In this document: piece by piece, positions 8,845-18,628 of the stretch | Layout: each line of letters opens with the position of its first letter | Position numbering within the stretch: position 1 is the first letter of the stretch | Assembly: GCA_964344215.1 (NCBI GenBank) | Contig: CAYFMP010000028.1 | Span: forward strand, 1 to 42,576 | Length of the DNA: 42,576 bases | Direction of reading: 5' to 3' | From: CAYFMP01 sp964344215 | GTDB taxonomy: Bacteria > Pseudomonadota > Alphaproteobacteria > Rhodospirillales > Casp-alpha2 | The notes under the pieces: model-generated | Database searches by the model: none | The model's input: only the letters and a program-made list of their open reading frames with translations | Told to the model about the DNA's origin: nothing | Translations under genes and position numbers: made by a program

Positions 8845-9716
8845 GTGCGGCGGCCCTCCATCAACGCCCCAGCGGCGACAGCCTAGGGCAGACACTGGCC
8901 GCCGCCGCCGCCCGACTGGCGGCGGCCGGCATCGCCAGCCCCCGCCTCGATGCCCGCGTGCTGGCCGCCCATGTTCTCGGCGTCGAGCCCGGCGTCGTCT
9001 TCAACCGTGCCGATGCGCGACTCGACGCCGGCCAGGCGGAGGCCTTCGAGAATTTGATCGCGGCGCGTCTCGATCATCGACCCGTCGCCCACCTGATCGG
9101 CGCCCGCGAATTCTGGAGCCTGCCCTTCAAGGTCACCGCCGACACCCTGGTTCCGCGGCCCGATTCGGAAACCCTGATCGACGCCGTCCTCGAGCGCGTC
9201 GGGGCCAGACACCAGCCGCTGCGAATCCTCGACCTCGGCGCCGGCAGCGGCTGTCTGGTGCTGGCGTTACTGAGCGAACTGGCGTGCGCCACCGGCCTCG
9301 GCATCGATGCCAGCGCCGAATCCGTCGATATCGCCGCCGACAATGCCCGGCGGCTGGGGCTGGCCGGCCGTGTCGAATTCCGCCTCGGCGATTGGGCCGG
9401 CGGCGTCGGCGAGGTCTTCGATATCGTGGTCTGCAACCCGCCCTATGTCCGGAGCGCCGATATCGATCGCTTGGAGCCCGAGGTTGCCCGATTCGAGCCC
9501 CGATCGGCACTCGACGGCGGTGCCGACGGCCTCGACGCCTACCGCGCGCTTGCCCCGGCCTTGCCGAGGTTGCTGGCGGCGGACGGCATCGCTGTTCTGG
9601 AGATCGGATTCGGCCAAGCCGCGGCCGTGGCCCGGATTATTCGCGGCGGCGGCCTGCAAGTTGTTGAGATCAAAGACGATCTGGCCGGAATTCCGCGTTG
9701 TGTCGTGGCCCGGTGA
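8841..9716 (+). CDS. prmC: Peptide chain release factor N5-glutamine methyltransferase
   Basis: PrmC methylates the GGQ glutamine of release factors using SAM. The 291-residue protein has an N-terminal helical substrate-binding domain and the linker VPRPDSETLID. SAM motif I is ILDLGAGSGCLVLALL (about 129-144). The diagnostic NPPY sits at 199-202 in VVCNPPYVRSADI. The GTG start overlaps the prfA stop by four bases (GTGA). The call rests on the NPPY motif and the coupling to prfA. Confidence 0.96.
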   Translation: MSAAALHQRPSGDSLGQTLAAAAARLAAAGIASPRLDARVLAAHVLGVEPGVVFNRADARLDAGQAEAFENLIAARLDHRPVAHLIGAREFWSLPFKVTADTLVPRPDSETLIDAVLERVGARHQPLRILDLGAGSGCLVLALLSELACATGLGIDASAESVDIAADNARRLGLAGRVEFRLGDWAGGVGEVFDIVVCNPPYVRSADIDRLEPEVARFEPRSALDGGADGLDAYRALAPALPRLLAADGIAVLEIGFGQAAAVARIIRGGGLQVVEIKDDLAGIPRCVVAR

Positions 9717-9987
9717 AGGAGGCAAACGGGTTTTGGAAAAAAAGGTGTTGGAATGAGCGGCTATCCCGACTACCTTGAACTCGACGGACGGCCTCTAAGG
9801 AGGCCGGAGGGGGTCTCGGCTCTTGGACGTTTGCAAGGAGCAAGGGTAAACCCCGCTATTTTCCCAAGCTGAAGCCGAAGGTCCAAAGCGTTGTCGGGAT
9901 TCGGCTATTCGGTTGCGTCGGACCGGGAGGAGCCGGGCGGCGCGGTCGGCGGGATACTTAGAAAAACAGCCGAAAAAAACGGGTACG
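9717..9987. other. Intergenic region with a GC-rich hairpin
   Basis: This 271-base gap lies between prmC and the DUF4167 gene. The clearest structure is a perfect 7-bp hairpin, CGGCCTC-TAAG-GAGGCCG, at 9789-9806. No T-run follows, so it is not a convincing intrinsic terminator. A 39-codon frame begins at ATG 9754 but has no strong ribosome site or recognisable product. The promoter of the DUF4167 gene is probably here but was not identified. Confidence 0.4.
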
Positions 9988-10515
9988 ATGAAACAAGGTT
10001 CAAGCAACAGACGGTCGCGTTCCCGCGGCAACGCCAAACGTCATGGCGGCGGCGGACGCAACAACTTCGAAAGCAACCATCCGGACGTCAAGGTTCGCGG
10101 CACCGCCCAGCAGGTTCTGGAGAAATATCAGGCGCTGGGGCGCGACGCAGCCTCTTCCGGCGACCGCATCGCGGCCGAAGGGTTCTATCAGCACGCCGAG
10201 CACTATTACCGTATCGCCAACTCCGACAACGGCACCGGACAGGACGGTAGCTCTCGCCGCGAACGGCAGAACAGCCGCCGCTCGCAACACGCCCCGAGCA
10301 CGGTGGCGCCCGAGCAGGCACCGCAGGCCGAAGCCGAGGTCGAGGTCAAGGCGCCGGTGCAGGCCGAAGAGGGAAAAGGCGGCGCCGTCGTCCAGGAAAT
10401 TCCGATCGTTCAGACCGACGCCAAGCAAGCGACCGCCGGTAATGACCGCAAGGAGACGGACGGCAACAAGACCGAGGACGCGCCGAAATCCGAAACCGAG
10501 GCTGCTCAGGCGTAA
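9988..10515 (+). CDS. DUF4167 domain protein (basic, probably RNA-binding)
   Basis: The 175-residue product opens with a basic Arg/Ser/Gly-rich stretch (KQGSSNRRSRSRGNAKRH). The conserved DUF4167 core follows, with VRGTAQQVLEKYQALGRDA and GDRIAAEGFYQHAEHYYRI (about 38-75). The C-terminal half is low-complexity, rich in Glu, Lys and Pro. The start at ATG 9988 is chosen because the family begins at this MKQGSSN-like sequence; the longer frame to 9913 adds 25 unrelated residues. The gene lies between prmC and clpB, its usual place in Rhodospirillales. The molecular function is not established; the basic N-terminus suggests nucleic-acid binding. Confidence 0.85.
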   Translation: MKQGSSNRRSRSRGNAKRHGGGGRNNFESNHPDVKVRGTAQQVLEKYQALGRDAASSGDRIAAEGFYQHAEHYYRIANSDNGTGQDGSSRRERQNSRRSQHAPSTVAPEQAPQAEAEVEVKAPVQAEEGKGGAVVQEIPIVQTDAKQATAGNDRKETDGNKTEDAPKSETEAAQA

Positions 10516-10520
10516 GCCCG

Positions 10521-11285
10521 TTAAGCCGGGACGCCGATTACGTCGCCGATGCGGATCGGTCCGCCTTCGATTACCGTCGCATAAACTCCGCAATCGATAT
10601 GGCCGAACCCCCGTTTTAGCGCCTGCGGGATATTGAGGTCGCGGGCCGCCGTCAGCGGGTCGACGTTGGTCGCCGCGCAGCGTTCGGTTCGTTTGACGAC
10701 CTCGAGGCGGGCGCCGCCGATGGCGATTTCGCGCCCGACCCAATCGAACTCGACCCACGGTTCGTCCGACCGGAAATACAGGTTGCCCCGGAAACGCAGG
10801 GGGTGAACGGGGCATCCGACGACGCGCTCGAGATCGCCGACGGAGGACAGGTTGATAAGCGAGACGACCGAGTCGCGATAGTCCGACAGTGTTCGCCCGT
10901 CCGCCCCCTCGACGATACTGGGCCGGCCGCGTGCTTCCGAACCCATGTAGGCGGCGAAGAACTCTTTGATCATCGAACGCCCGACCGGTTCGGTAAGCCT
11001 GCCCTTGGCGACCTGCTTGCCGCCGCGCAGCACGCTCAGCGTCTCGGTTTCGTCGTCGAAGCGGGTCTCCAGCGCCGCCAGCTTTTCGTTCCGCATCAGC
11101 ATCAGAAAACTGGTCTTCGGCTGCCATTCGTTGGCTGCTGCGTCCTTCGGCGTCGAGCCCAGGGTCAGCGCGAAGCGGCGATCATGCGGCAGCGGCCGGC
11201 CCGGCGACAAATCGACGCCGTCGAGCGGCTCGGAGCTCAGGCCCTTGACGGGAAACCGGTAAATCTGGTCGATGATGGGCGGCAT
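10521..11285 (-). CDS. MOSC domain protein
   Basis: This 254-residue protein has an N-terminal MOSC_N beta-barrel (IDQIYRFPVKGLSSEPL, residues 4-20) and a C-terminal MOSC domain. The MOSC domain contains SLINLSSVGDLE, FRGNLYF and the conserved cysteine in RTERCAATNVDP. In this superfamily (MOCO sulfurase C-terminal, YiiM, mARC) that cysteine handles sulfur or ligates molybdenum. Members are thought to act in Moco-dependent reduction or sulfur transfer. The ATG at 11285 is preferred over an upstream ATG at 11321 because the domain begins immediately after it. It is convergent with the DUF4167 gene and divergent from clpB. Its partner is unknown. Confidence 0.85.
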   Translation of the reverse strand: MPPIIDQIYRFPVKGLSSEPLDGVDLSPGRPLPHDRRFALTLGSTPKDAAANEWQPKTSFLMLMRNEKLAALETRFDDETETLSVLRGGKQVAKGRLTEPVGRSMIKEFFAAYMGSEARGRPSIVEGADGRTLSDYRDSVVSLINLSSVGDLERVVGCPVHPLRFRGNLYFRSDEPWVEFDWVGREIAIGGARLEVVKRTERCAATNVDPLTAARDLNIPQALKRGFGHIDCGVYATVIEGGPIRIGDVIGVPA

Positions 11286-11356
11286 GGGCGGAGAGTTTGC
11301 CGCCGTCGGCCGACAAGTCAACGCGCAAGTTCGGAAATGCTCTATACTCCGCTATG

Positions 11357-11385
11357 CTTGCGGCGCTGCGGCGCCGGCCCATATT
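11357..11385 (+). promoter_or_regulatory. Predicted heat-shock (RpoH, sigma-32) promoter of clpB
   Basis: CTTGCGG at 11357-11363 and GCCCATATT at 11377-11385 are separated by 13 bases. Counted as CTTG-N17-CCCATAT this fits the sigma-32 consensus used in proteobacteria. It lies 84 bases upstream of the clpB ATG in the MOSC/clpB divergent gap. ClpB is a classic RpoH target. Confidence 0.72.
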
Positions 11386-11469
11386 ACGGGGAAGACCGTT
11401 GTCTATGAGGGGCTCCGAGTTGCCGCAAGGGCGGGACAACGAGCCCGGTCGGAAAAAGGTCGCTTGAGC

Positions 11470-14061
<2,592 letters not shown>

Positions 14062-14077
14062 GGCGGCTCGCCACGCC

Positions 14078-14323
14078 TCAATACCAGATTCCGAATCTAT
14101 CCAGGTAGCTGATCTGCAAGATTTCCGGGTGCAGTCGGAACAGGATCAGAAAGCGCTCGGATTTTGTCCGGTAGAGCCCCGAATCACCCACCGGTTCCGA
14201 ATCCTCCGGATAAGCGTCGGCGGCCATCAGTTCGACGATACAGGCTTTGATTTCGGCTTTCTCGGCGGCGCTGCGGCCATCGAAGAAATCCCAGGCTTGA
14301 CGGGTCATATCGAAAGAGCGCAT
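14078..14323 (-). CDS. ParE/RelE-superfamily toxin-like protein
   Basis: This 81-residue protein follows the antitoxin gene on the same strand by 49 bases. It has an N-terminal helix pair (AWDFFDGRSAAEKAEIKACIVELM) and a beta-rich C-terminal half (GLYRTKSERFLILFRLHPEILQISYLDRFG). Strands with basic and aromatic residues of the kind LYR...FLILFR are typical of the small RelE/ParE toxin fold. The family call rests on size, fold pattern and pairing with a Phd/YefM antitoxin; no catalytic residue set can be assigned. It converges on clpB with only 16 bases between the stops. Confidence 0.6.
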   Translation of the reverse strand: MRSFDMTRQAWDFFDGRSAAEKAEIKACIVELMAADAYPEDSEPVGDSGLYRTKSERFLILFRLHPEILQISYLDRFGIWY

Positions 14324-14372
14324 GGATCAACCTATCTCGCGCCCGAGGAGATGCCAGGCTGCCAGATCCCGG

Positions 14373-14663
14373 TCAGATTGCCTTTGCCCCTGGTTTTACG
14401 TTGGACGGCGCATCTAGTCCCAAGGCCTCGTGAGCCCGCTCCGTTCCGACGAAGCCTTCGTGTTCCGCTTCCAGCGCCCGCAGTTCCAGAACCTTCGTTT
14501 CCATCTCCTGAAGCCGCTCGTACATGTCGTAGGCCATCAGCACCGCAGTCGGCGTTCCGCTTCGGGCGATCCCGATCGGAGCGCGGATGGATTCCTGCAA
14601 GCACCTGCCGAAGTGATTCTGGACTTCGGTCGACGTCAGCATCCTCAACAGACCGAATGGCAT
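14373..14663 (-). CDS. Phd/YefM-type antitoxin
   Basis: The 96-residue protein has the Phd/YefM core in LTSTEVQNHFGRCLQESIRA, followed by PIGIARSGTPTAVLMAYDMYERLQ. This is the usual beta-alpha-beta DNA-binding dimer, ending in 'AVL(M/V)...Y'. The C-terminal half is a Glu-rich helix, the region that normally wraps the toxin. A strong ribosome site (AAGGAGG) precedes the ATG at 14663. It is the first gene of the pair, the common order when the antitoxin autoregulates the operon. A small palindrome lies upstream at 14715-14725. Confidence 0.82.
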   Translation of the reverse strand: MPFGLLRMLTSTEVQNHFGRCLQESIRAPIGIARSGTPTAVLMAYDMYERLQEMETKVLELRALEAEHEGFVGTERAHEALGLDAPSNVKPGAKAI

Positions 14664-14714
14664 ATCCTTTCCTCCTTGCGCGACGGGACCACATCATCGT
14701 TGGGTTCACCAGAC

Positions 14715-14725
14715 AGATATTATCT
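14715..14725. promoter_or_regulatory. Candidate operator of the toxin-antitoxin operon
   Basis: AGATATTATCT is a perfect palindrome around its central base. It lies about 52 bases upstream of the antitoxin ATG, within an AT-rich stretch (about 14715-14780) that stands out in this GC-rich window. Phd-type antitoxins repress their own promoter by binding such palindromes, so this is a plausible site. Confidence 0.4.
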
Positions 14726-14836
14726 AAAATATCGGAAATCTACAATATAAATAAAATACCTAAAATATATAAATTGGGCATCGTTCGGAGTTCGGAGTCG
14801 CCGGCAGGACTCGATGCGCCATCGCGTGCTCCGTTT

Positions 14837-15313
14837 TCATTGGCGGATTCGCTCCAAAGCCAGGATTCCCGATTTCAATTTCCGGATCGCAAAACGAGGC
14901 CATAACCGAAGCATGAGGGTTGAGCCAAATGCGGGAACGACCAGGATACCCAATATCCAGTATATGGATTTGCCCGGTGCCGAGAGACTGGAATCGACGA
15001 TTCCCAATAGTGTGAATCCAGCCGAGGCGATGGCTGCGAATAAAACGAAGTACCAGAGCCGATCGACCGCGCGGCGAAGGGACATCTTCGACCGTCCGGC
15101 ATCGAAGAGAACTGTGTTGGCCTGATCCAACACCATTTGCCGATGTTGCCGCGTCGCTTCGTTGCGAATCTTCTCGACTCTCTTCGTTTCCTCTTCAAGC
15201 GCGCCGAACGGTCGCTCGATCCAGGTGTGGAGGCCCAGATAGGCGAGGTTGATAGCGAACGTGAGCGCAAAAGCAGTATTGAAATCGGAAAACGTCACAG
15301 TTGGGAACCTCAA
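14837..15313 (-). CDS. Small membrane protein of unknown function
   Basis: The 158-residue protein is not recognised. It has three predicted membrane helices: about residues 10-31 (NTAFALTFAINLAYLGLHTW), 86-107 (LWYFVLFAAIASAGFTLLGI) and 114-138 (SIYWILGILVVPAFGSTLML). A charged loop of about 50 residues rich in Arg, Glu and Gln (EEETKRVEKIRNEATRQHRQ) sits between the first and second. It lies on the same strand as the toxin-antitoxin pair in a patch of lower GC, so it may be part of the same acquired segment. The 188 bases upstream (15314-15501) are AT-richer and hold no gene. Confidence 0.6.
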   Translation of the reverse strand: MRFPTVTFSDFNTAFALTFAINLAYLGLHTWIERPFGALEEETKRVEKIRNEATRQHRQMVLDQANTVLFDAGRSKMSLRRAVDRLWYFVLFAAIASAGFTLLGIVDSSLSAPGKSIYWILGILVVPAFGSTLMLRLWPRFAIRKLKSGILALERIRQ

Positions 15314-15501
15314 TAAGGAATTTCATTCATGCCGGCATTGAAGGGGTTCCAGTATTCAAGCGGCTAAAATCGAAACGTGTTTTCCGGAAAACACTTCAAC
15401 AATTAGTAAATTATAGTCGAATCGGCCCCAAGCATGTAAAGACCTCGTTTCCTCTTGGGTGCGACCGGTTCCGGTTTCGAGGTCCGCGCCGCCGCGTCGT
15501 T

Positions 15502-16995
15502 TCATCCCCCCTTCGGCAGCCTGACGGTCGCCCGCAGGCCGCCTCCGGCGCGGTTCTCCAGGCCGATGTCACCGCCGTGGCCGCGCACGATGGAGCGGGC
15601 GATGGCGAGCCCCAGACCGATGCCGCCGGTATCGTGGCTGCGCGAAGCCTCCAGGCGCACGAACGGCTTGAAGACGCCTTCGAGGTCGGCTTCCGGGATG
15701 CCGGGGCCGTCGTCGTCGACGGTGATGACGATGTCGTGACCGGTTTCGGCCAGCCCGACCCGGGCCCGTCCCCCGTATGTAGCCGCGTTCTCGACCAGGT
15801 TGCGAAGGGCGCGTTTGAGGGCGACCGGCCGGCAGGCGTAAACGACGGCGGTGGCGGCCTCGAAGACGGCGTCGTGGCCGAGGTCGGCGAGATCGTCGAC
15901 GAGGCTGCCGATCAGCGCCGCCAGGTCGACCGTGCGGGTGTCCTCGGCAGCCGCCTCCTCGCGAGCGAAATCGAGGGTGGCGTCGGCCATGCGCTGCATT
16001 TCGTCGAGAGTCTCGAGAACCTTGCGCCGGGTCTCCTCGTCCTCGATGAACTCGGCGCGCAGGCGCAGCGTCGTGATCGGCGTCCTCAGGTCGTGCGAGA
16101 TGGCGGCCAGCAGCCGGGTGCGGTCCTCAACGAAGCGGCTCAGGCGTTCGTGCATGCGGTTGAAGGCGCGCGTCGTCTCGCGCACGTCCTCCGGGCCTTC
16201 CTCGTCGAGCGGCTCCATGCGCTCGCCCATGCCGGCCTTTTCGGCCGCCGCCGCCAGCTTGCGCATCGGCCGCGTCACCCGACGCACCATGAGCACGGCG
16301 ACGCCGCTCAAGCCCAGGACGACGATGGCCGCCCACGTCAGGGTCCGGCCCCACGGCGGCCGTGGCAGCGGTAGCGCCGTCTCGACGTTGAGCCACGGGC
16401 CGGCCGCGGTGTGCACGGAAAGAGCGATTTCGAGGAACCGGGGCGGCCGTTCCCACCACGGATAGGGCGGAGCGCCGCGGTGTCGCATGGGCTGGTGTTC
16501 GTATTCATCGTCATCATCATCGTCGTCGTCATCGTCGTCGAAGCGGCCGGCCTCCGGATGCATGCGCCGGTGCATGGAGCGCGGCCCATGCTCGAACTCG
16601 TCGTCCCATCCGGGCACGCGAAACGGCTCTCGGACCCGCGCCCGTACCTCGATGGCGCGATCGCCGATCAGTCGGCCGAGGCGTTGTTCGATGAAGCGGT
16701 CGACGCCGCCGGCCGGCGCCGCCGACAAGGCGCTCTCCGAATCGAGACGAAAGCGTACGGTTCGGGTGCTGACCGCCTGCAGCAGCCCGCCATGCAGGCG
16801 CGGCGGCGTCTCGGCCAGCAGGCGGACGATGGAGGCGGTGCGCTCCAGCACCTGTTCGCGGGCCGCCGCGTGGACGGCGAGGCGGCGTTCGTCGGCCATG
16901 AAGGCGAGGTTGGCGGTCTGCGAGGCGAGAACGGCGACGACCAGCAGCAGGACGATCTGCCCGGTCAGGCTGCGCGGCAGGACCCGCTTAAACAT
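15502..16995 (-). CDS. Sensor histidine kinase (EnvZ-like) with poly-Asp periplasmic tract
   Basis: The protein has about 497 residues. TM1 is near the N-terminus (IVLLLVVAVLASQ). A periplasmic domain of about 180 residues follows, then TM2 (LTWAAIVVLGLSGVAVLMV), a HAMP region (RRVTRPMRKLAAAAEKAG) and the H-box AAISHDLRTPITTL with His301. The N-box is LRNLVENAATYGG and the ATP lid DDGPGIPE to GGIGLGLAIARSI. The periplasmic domain carries eleven consecutive Asp residues (153-163), flanked by His/Met/Arg-rich sequence (HRRMHPEAGRF, HQPMRHRG), suggesting a divalent metal or cation signal. The ATG at 16995 overlaps the end of the response-regulator gene; in-frame ATGs at 17010 and 17019 are alternatives. 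The pair is probably cotranscribed and translationally coupled. Confidence 0.9.
   Translation of the reverse strand: MFKRVLPRSLTGQIVLLLVVAVLASQTANLAFMADERRLAVHAAAREQVLERTASIVRLLAETPPRLHGGLLQAVSTRTVRFRLDSESALSAAPAGGVDRFIEQRLGRLIGDRAIEVRARVREPFRVPGWDDEFEHGPRSMHRRMHPEAGRFDDDDDDDDDDDEYEHQPMRHRGAPPYPWWERPPRFLEIALSVHTAAGPWLNVETALPLPRPPWGRTLTWAAIVVLGLSGVAVLMVRRVTRPMRKLAAAAEKAGMGERMEPLDEEGPEDVRETTRAFNRMHERLSRFVEDRTRLLAAISHDLRTPITTLRLRAEFIEDEETRRKVLETLDEMQRMADATLDFAREEAAAEDTRTVDLAALIGSLVDDLADLGHDAVFEAATAVVYACRPVALKRALRNLVENAATYGGRARVGLAETGHDIVITVDDDGPGIPEADLEGVFKPFVRLEASRSHDTGGIGLGLAIARSIVRGHGGDIGLENRAGGGLRATVRLPKGG
16507..16539 (-). repeat. GAT/GAC trinucleotide run encoding 11 Asp
   Basis: Eleven consecutive Asp codons (GAC and GAT mixed) form a short trinucleotide repeat inside the sensor domain of the histidine kinase. 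Mixed codons argue for selection on the protein rather than recent slippage. Confidence 0.85.
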
Positions 16996-17725
16996 CTTCG
17001 CCGCGCCCATGCTCGACATCGGCGGCCAGCGTGTAGCCGCCGCCCCACACCGTCTTGACCAGTTGCGGGTTCTTCGGGTCGCGTTCGATCTTGCGGCGCA
17101 GGCGGCTGACCTGGTTGTCGATGCTGCGGTCGTAGACCTCGGCCGTCCGACCCCGCGTCAGATCCAGCAACTGGTCGCGGCTCAGCACCATGTGGGGATG
17201 GTTGAGGAAGGCGACGAGCAGCCGGAACTCGGCCGTGCTCAAGGCGACGCCGACGCCGTCGGCGGCGGCGATCTCGCGCCGCGCCGTATCCAGCGTCCAC
17301 GGACCGAAGCGCAGGTAGCGATCGGCCGGCTCGCCGGGCGAGCGCGGCAGGCTCTGGGTGCGGCGCAGCACCGCCTTGACGCGGGCCAGCAGCTCGCGCG
17401 GATTGAACGGCTTGGTCAAGTAATCGTCGGCGCCGATCTCGAGACCGACGATACGGTCGGTTTCCTCGCCCAGCGCCGTCAACAGGATGACCGGAATCTC
17501 CGAGGTCTCGCGCAGGTGCCGGCACAGGCTCAAACCGTCCTCGCCCGGCATCATGATGTCGAGCACGACGAGGTCGATGGCGCCGGCCGCCAGCGCCTTG
17601 CGGGCTTCCGCCGCGTTGGCGGCGAGGCTGGCGCGCAGGCCCTGCTTGACGAGGTATTTGCCGAGCAGGTCGCGGATTTCGTGGTGGTCGTCGACGACCA
17701 GGATATGCGGACTATTCTCTTTCAT
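16988..17725 (-). CDS. OmpR/PhoB-family response regulator
   Basis: This 245-residue protein has a receiver domain beginning HILVVDDHHEIRDLL with the phosphoacceptor Asp56 in LVVLDIMMPGEDG. The conserved Thr/Ser and Lys are in ILLTALGEE and YLTKPFNPRELLARV. A C-terminal winged-helix DNA-binding domain contains LSTAEFRLLVAFLNHP and the recognition region DRSIDNQVSRLRRKIE. The ATG at 17725 is chosen because the receiver starts there; the open frame continues 44 codons further upstream with unrelated sequence. It overlaps the sensor kinase gene and is divergent from the EF-hand gene, a likely target. Confidence 0.93.
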   Translation of the reverse strand: MKENSPHILVVDDHHEIRDLLGKYLVKQGLRASLAANAAEARKALAAGAIDLVVLDIMMPGEDGLSLCRHLRETSEIPVILLTALGEETDRIVGLEIGADDYLTKPFNPRELLARVKAVLRRTQSLPRSPGEPADRYLRFGPWTLDTARREIAAADGVGVALSTAEFRLLVAFLNHPHMVLSRDQLLDLTRGRTAEVYDRSIDNQVSRLRRKIERDPKNPQLVKTVWGGGYTLAADVEHGRGEDV

Positions 17726-17922
17726 CGCCGTTCGTTCCGAAGCGTCTTCCTCTAGATTTAACCCATCGCGGCGTTCGGGCGGCGGAAAAGATGTATCAAA
17801 GTGTGTCAGCGCCCCGCCTTGCCCAACTTCGATACGATTCTCAGGGTCCGTCGGCATACATCGGAGACATTTCGGTCGTTTACTTGCGCCATCGAACGAT
17901 CCTCTCGAATAGGAGATAAGAC

Positions 17923-18474
17923 ATGAAGACCCACAGCAAGATCGTCCTCGCCGTTGCCGCCGTCATCGGCGCCGCCGCCATCGCCACCGCCACCTTGGCC
18001 GACGGCGGTCGCGGTTACGGCAAGTTCGGCCGCTACGGCGGCGACCACCGCCCCGGCTACGGCATGGGCCATTCCTCGGGCCACGGCATGGGCGGCCATA
18101 TGGGAGCCGGCATGGGGGCCGGCATGGGATACGGCATGGACATGATGCGCGAACTCGACCCCGACGGCACCGGCAAGATCGATCTCAAGGCGCTTGAGCA
18201 GCGGCGCGCCGAGCGTTTCAACAAGTTCGATGCGAACGGCGACGGCAAGCTCACCCTCGAGGAATACAAGACGCTGTGGTCGGACGCCATGAACACCTCC
18301 ATGGTGCGGCGTTTCCAGTATCACGACCGCGACGGCGACGGCGTCATCGGTCAATCCGATTTCGTCAACGCCTGGGGCGCCCACATGAAGTACATGGACC
18401 GCGACGGCGACGGCGTCATCGAGCCCGGCGAGATGCACCACCGCCGAGGCTGGAAGCACGACGACGACGATTGA
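17923..18474 (+). CDS. Secreted EF-hand calcium-binding protein
   Basis: The 183-residue protein starts with a signal peptide (KIVLAVAAVIGAAAIATATLA) followed by a Gly/Met/His-rich segment (HSSGHGMGGHMGAGMGAGMG). Four EF-hand loops follow: DPDGTGKIDL, DANGDGKLTLEE, DRDGDGVIGQSD and DRDGDGVIEPGE, the last two nearly identical. It ends in a His/Asp-rich tail (HHRRGWKHDDDD). It should be exported and bind Ca2+, while the His/Met and Asp-rich ends could also hold other metals. A clear AGGAG ribosome site precedes the ATG. It is divergent from the two-component system whose sensor also has a poly-Asp tract, suggesting a shared metal signal. Confidence 0.9.
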   Translation: MKTHSKIVLAVAAVIGAAAIATATLADGGRGYGKFGRYGGDHRPGYGMGHSSGHGMGGHMGAGMGAGMGYGMDMMRELDPDGTGKIDLKALEQRRAERFNKFDANGDGKLTLEEYKTLWSDAMNTSMVRRFQYHDRDGDGVIGQSDFVNAWGAHMKYMDRDGDGVIEPGEMHHRRGWKHDDDD

Positions 18475-18486
18475 CGATAAGCCCGG

Positions 18487-18511
18487 GGGCGGCCGGACGG
18501 CCCGGCCGCCC
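18487..18511. terminator. GC-rich hairpin after the EF-hand gene
   Basis: GGGCGGCCGG-ACGGC-CCGGCCGCCC forms a perfect 10-bp stem with a 5-base loop, 13 bases after the EF-hand stop codon. There is no T-run, so it is a terminator-like hairpin that may need Rho or act in mRNA stability. Confidence 0.5.
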
Positions 18512-18512
18512 A

Positions 18513-18548
18513 CCCGGGACGTCCCCCGGGACGCCACCCGGGACCCCC
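18513..18548. repeat. Three 12-bp tandem repeats with CCCGGGAC core
   Basis: CCCGGGAC occurs at 18513, 18525 and 18537, exactly 12 bases apart; each unit is CCCGGGAC followed by four variable bases. It lies between the EF-hand hairpin and the flagellin promoter region. Function unknown. Confidence 0.7.
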
Positions 18549-18561
18549 CCGAACACGCCCC

Positions 18562-18590
18562 GTGACCGGGATCACTGTGACCCCAGTCAC
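18562..18590. promoter_or_regulatory. Two tandem CRP/FNR-type boxes upstream of flagellin
   Basis: GTGA-N6-TCAC occurs twice, at 18562-18575 and 18577-18590, with centres 15 bases apart. The second reads TGTGACCCCAGTCACT, close to the CRP consensus TGTGA-N6-TCACA. They lie 39-67 bases upstream of the flagellin ATG, so a CRP/FNR-family protein could control it. This is inference from the motif only. Confidence 0.45.
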
Positions 18591-18628
18591 TGCGCCGGCC
18601 GCCGGTCCGTGCCACATTCGGCGGCATT

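Noticed and set aside
6940..8895. Minus-strand open frame of 651 codons
   Set aside because: Antisense to hemA and prfA; no recognisable domain.
9789..9806. Hairpin as an intrinsic terminator
   Set aside because: No T-run after the stem; listed only as structure.
9754..9873. 39-codon open frame after prmC
   Set aside because: No strong ribosome site, no known family, crosses the hairpin at 9789.
14332..14709. 125-codon minus-strand frame overlapping the antitoxin gene
   Set aside because: Different frame over the Phd-like gene, which has the better ribosome site and domain.
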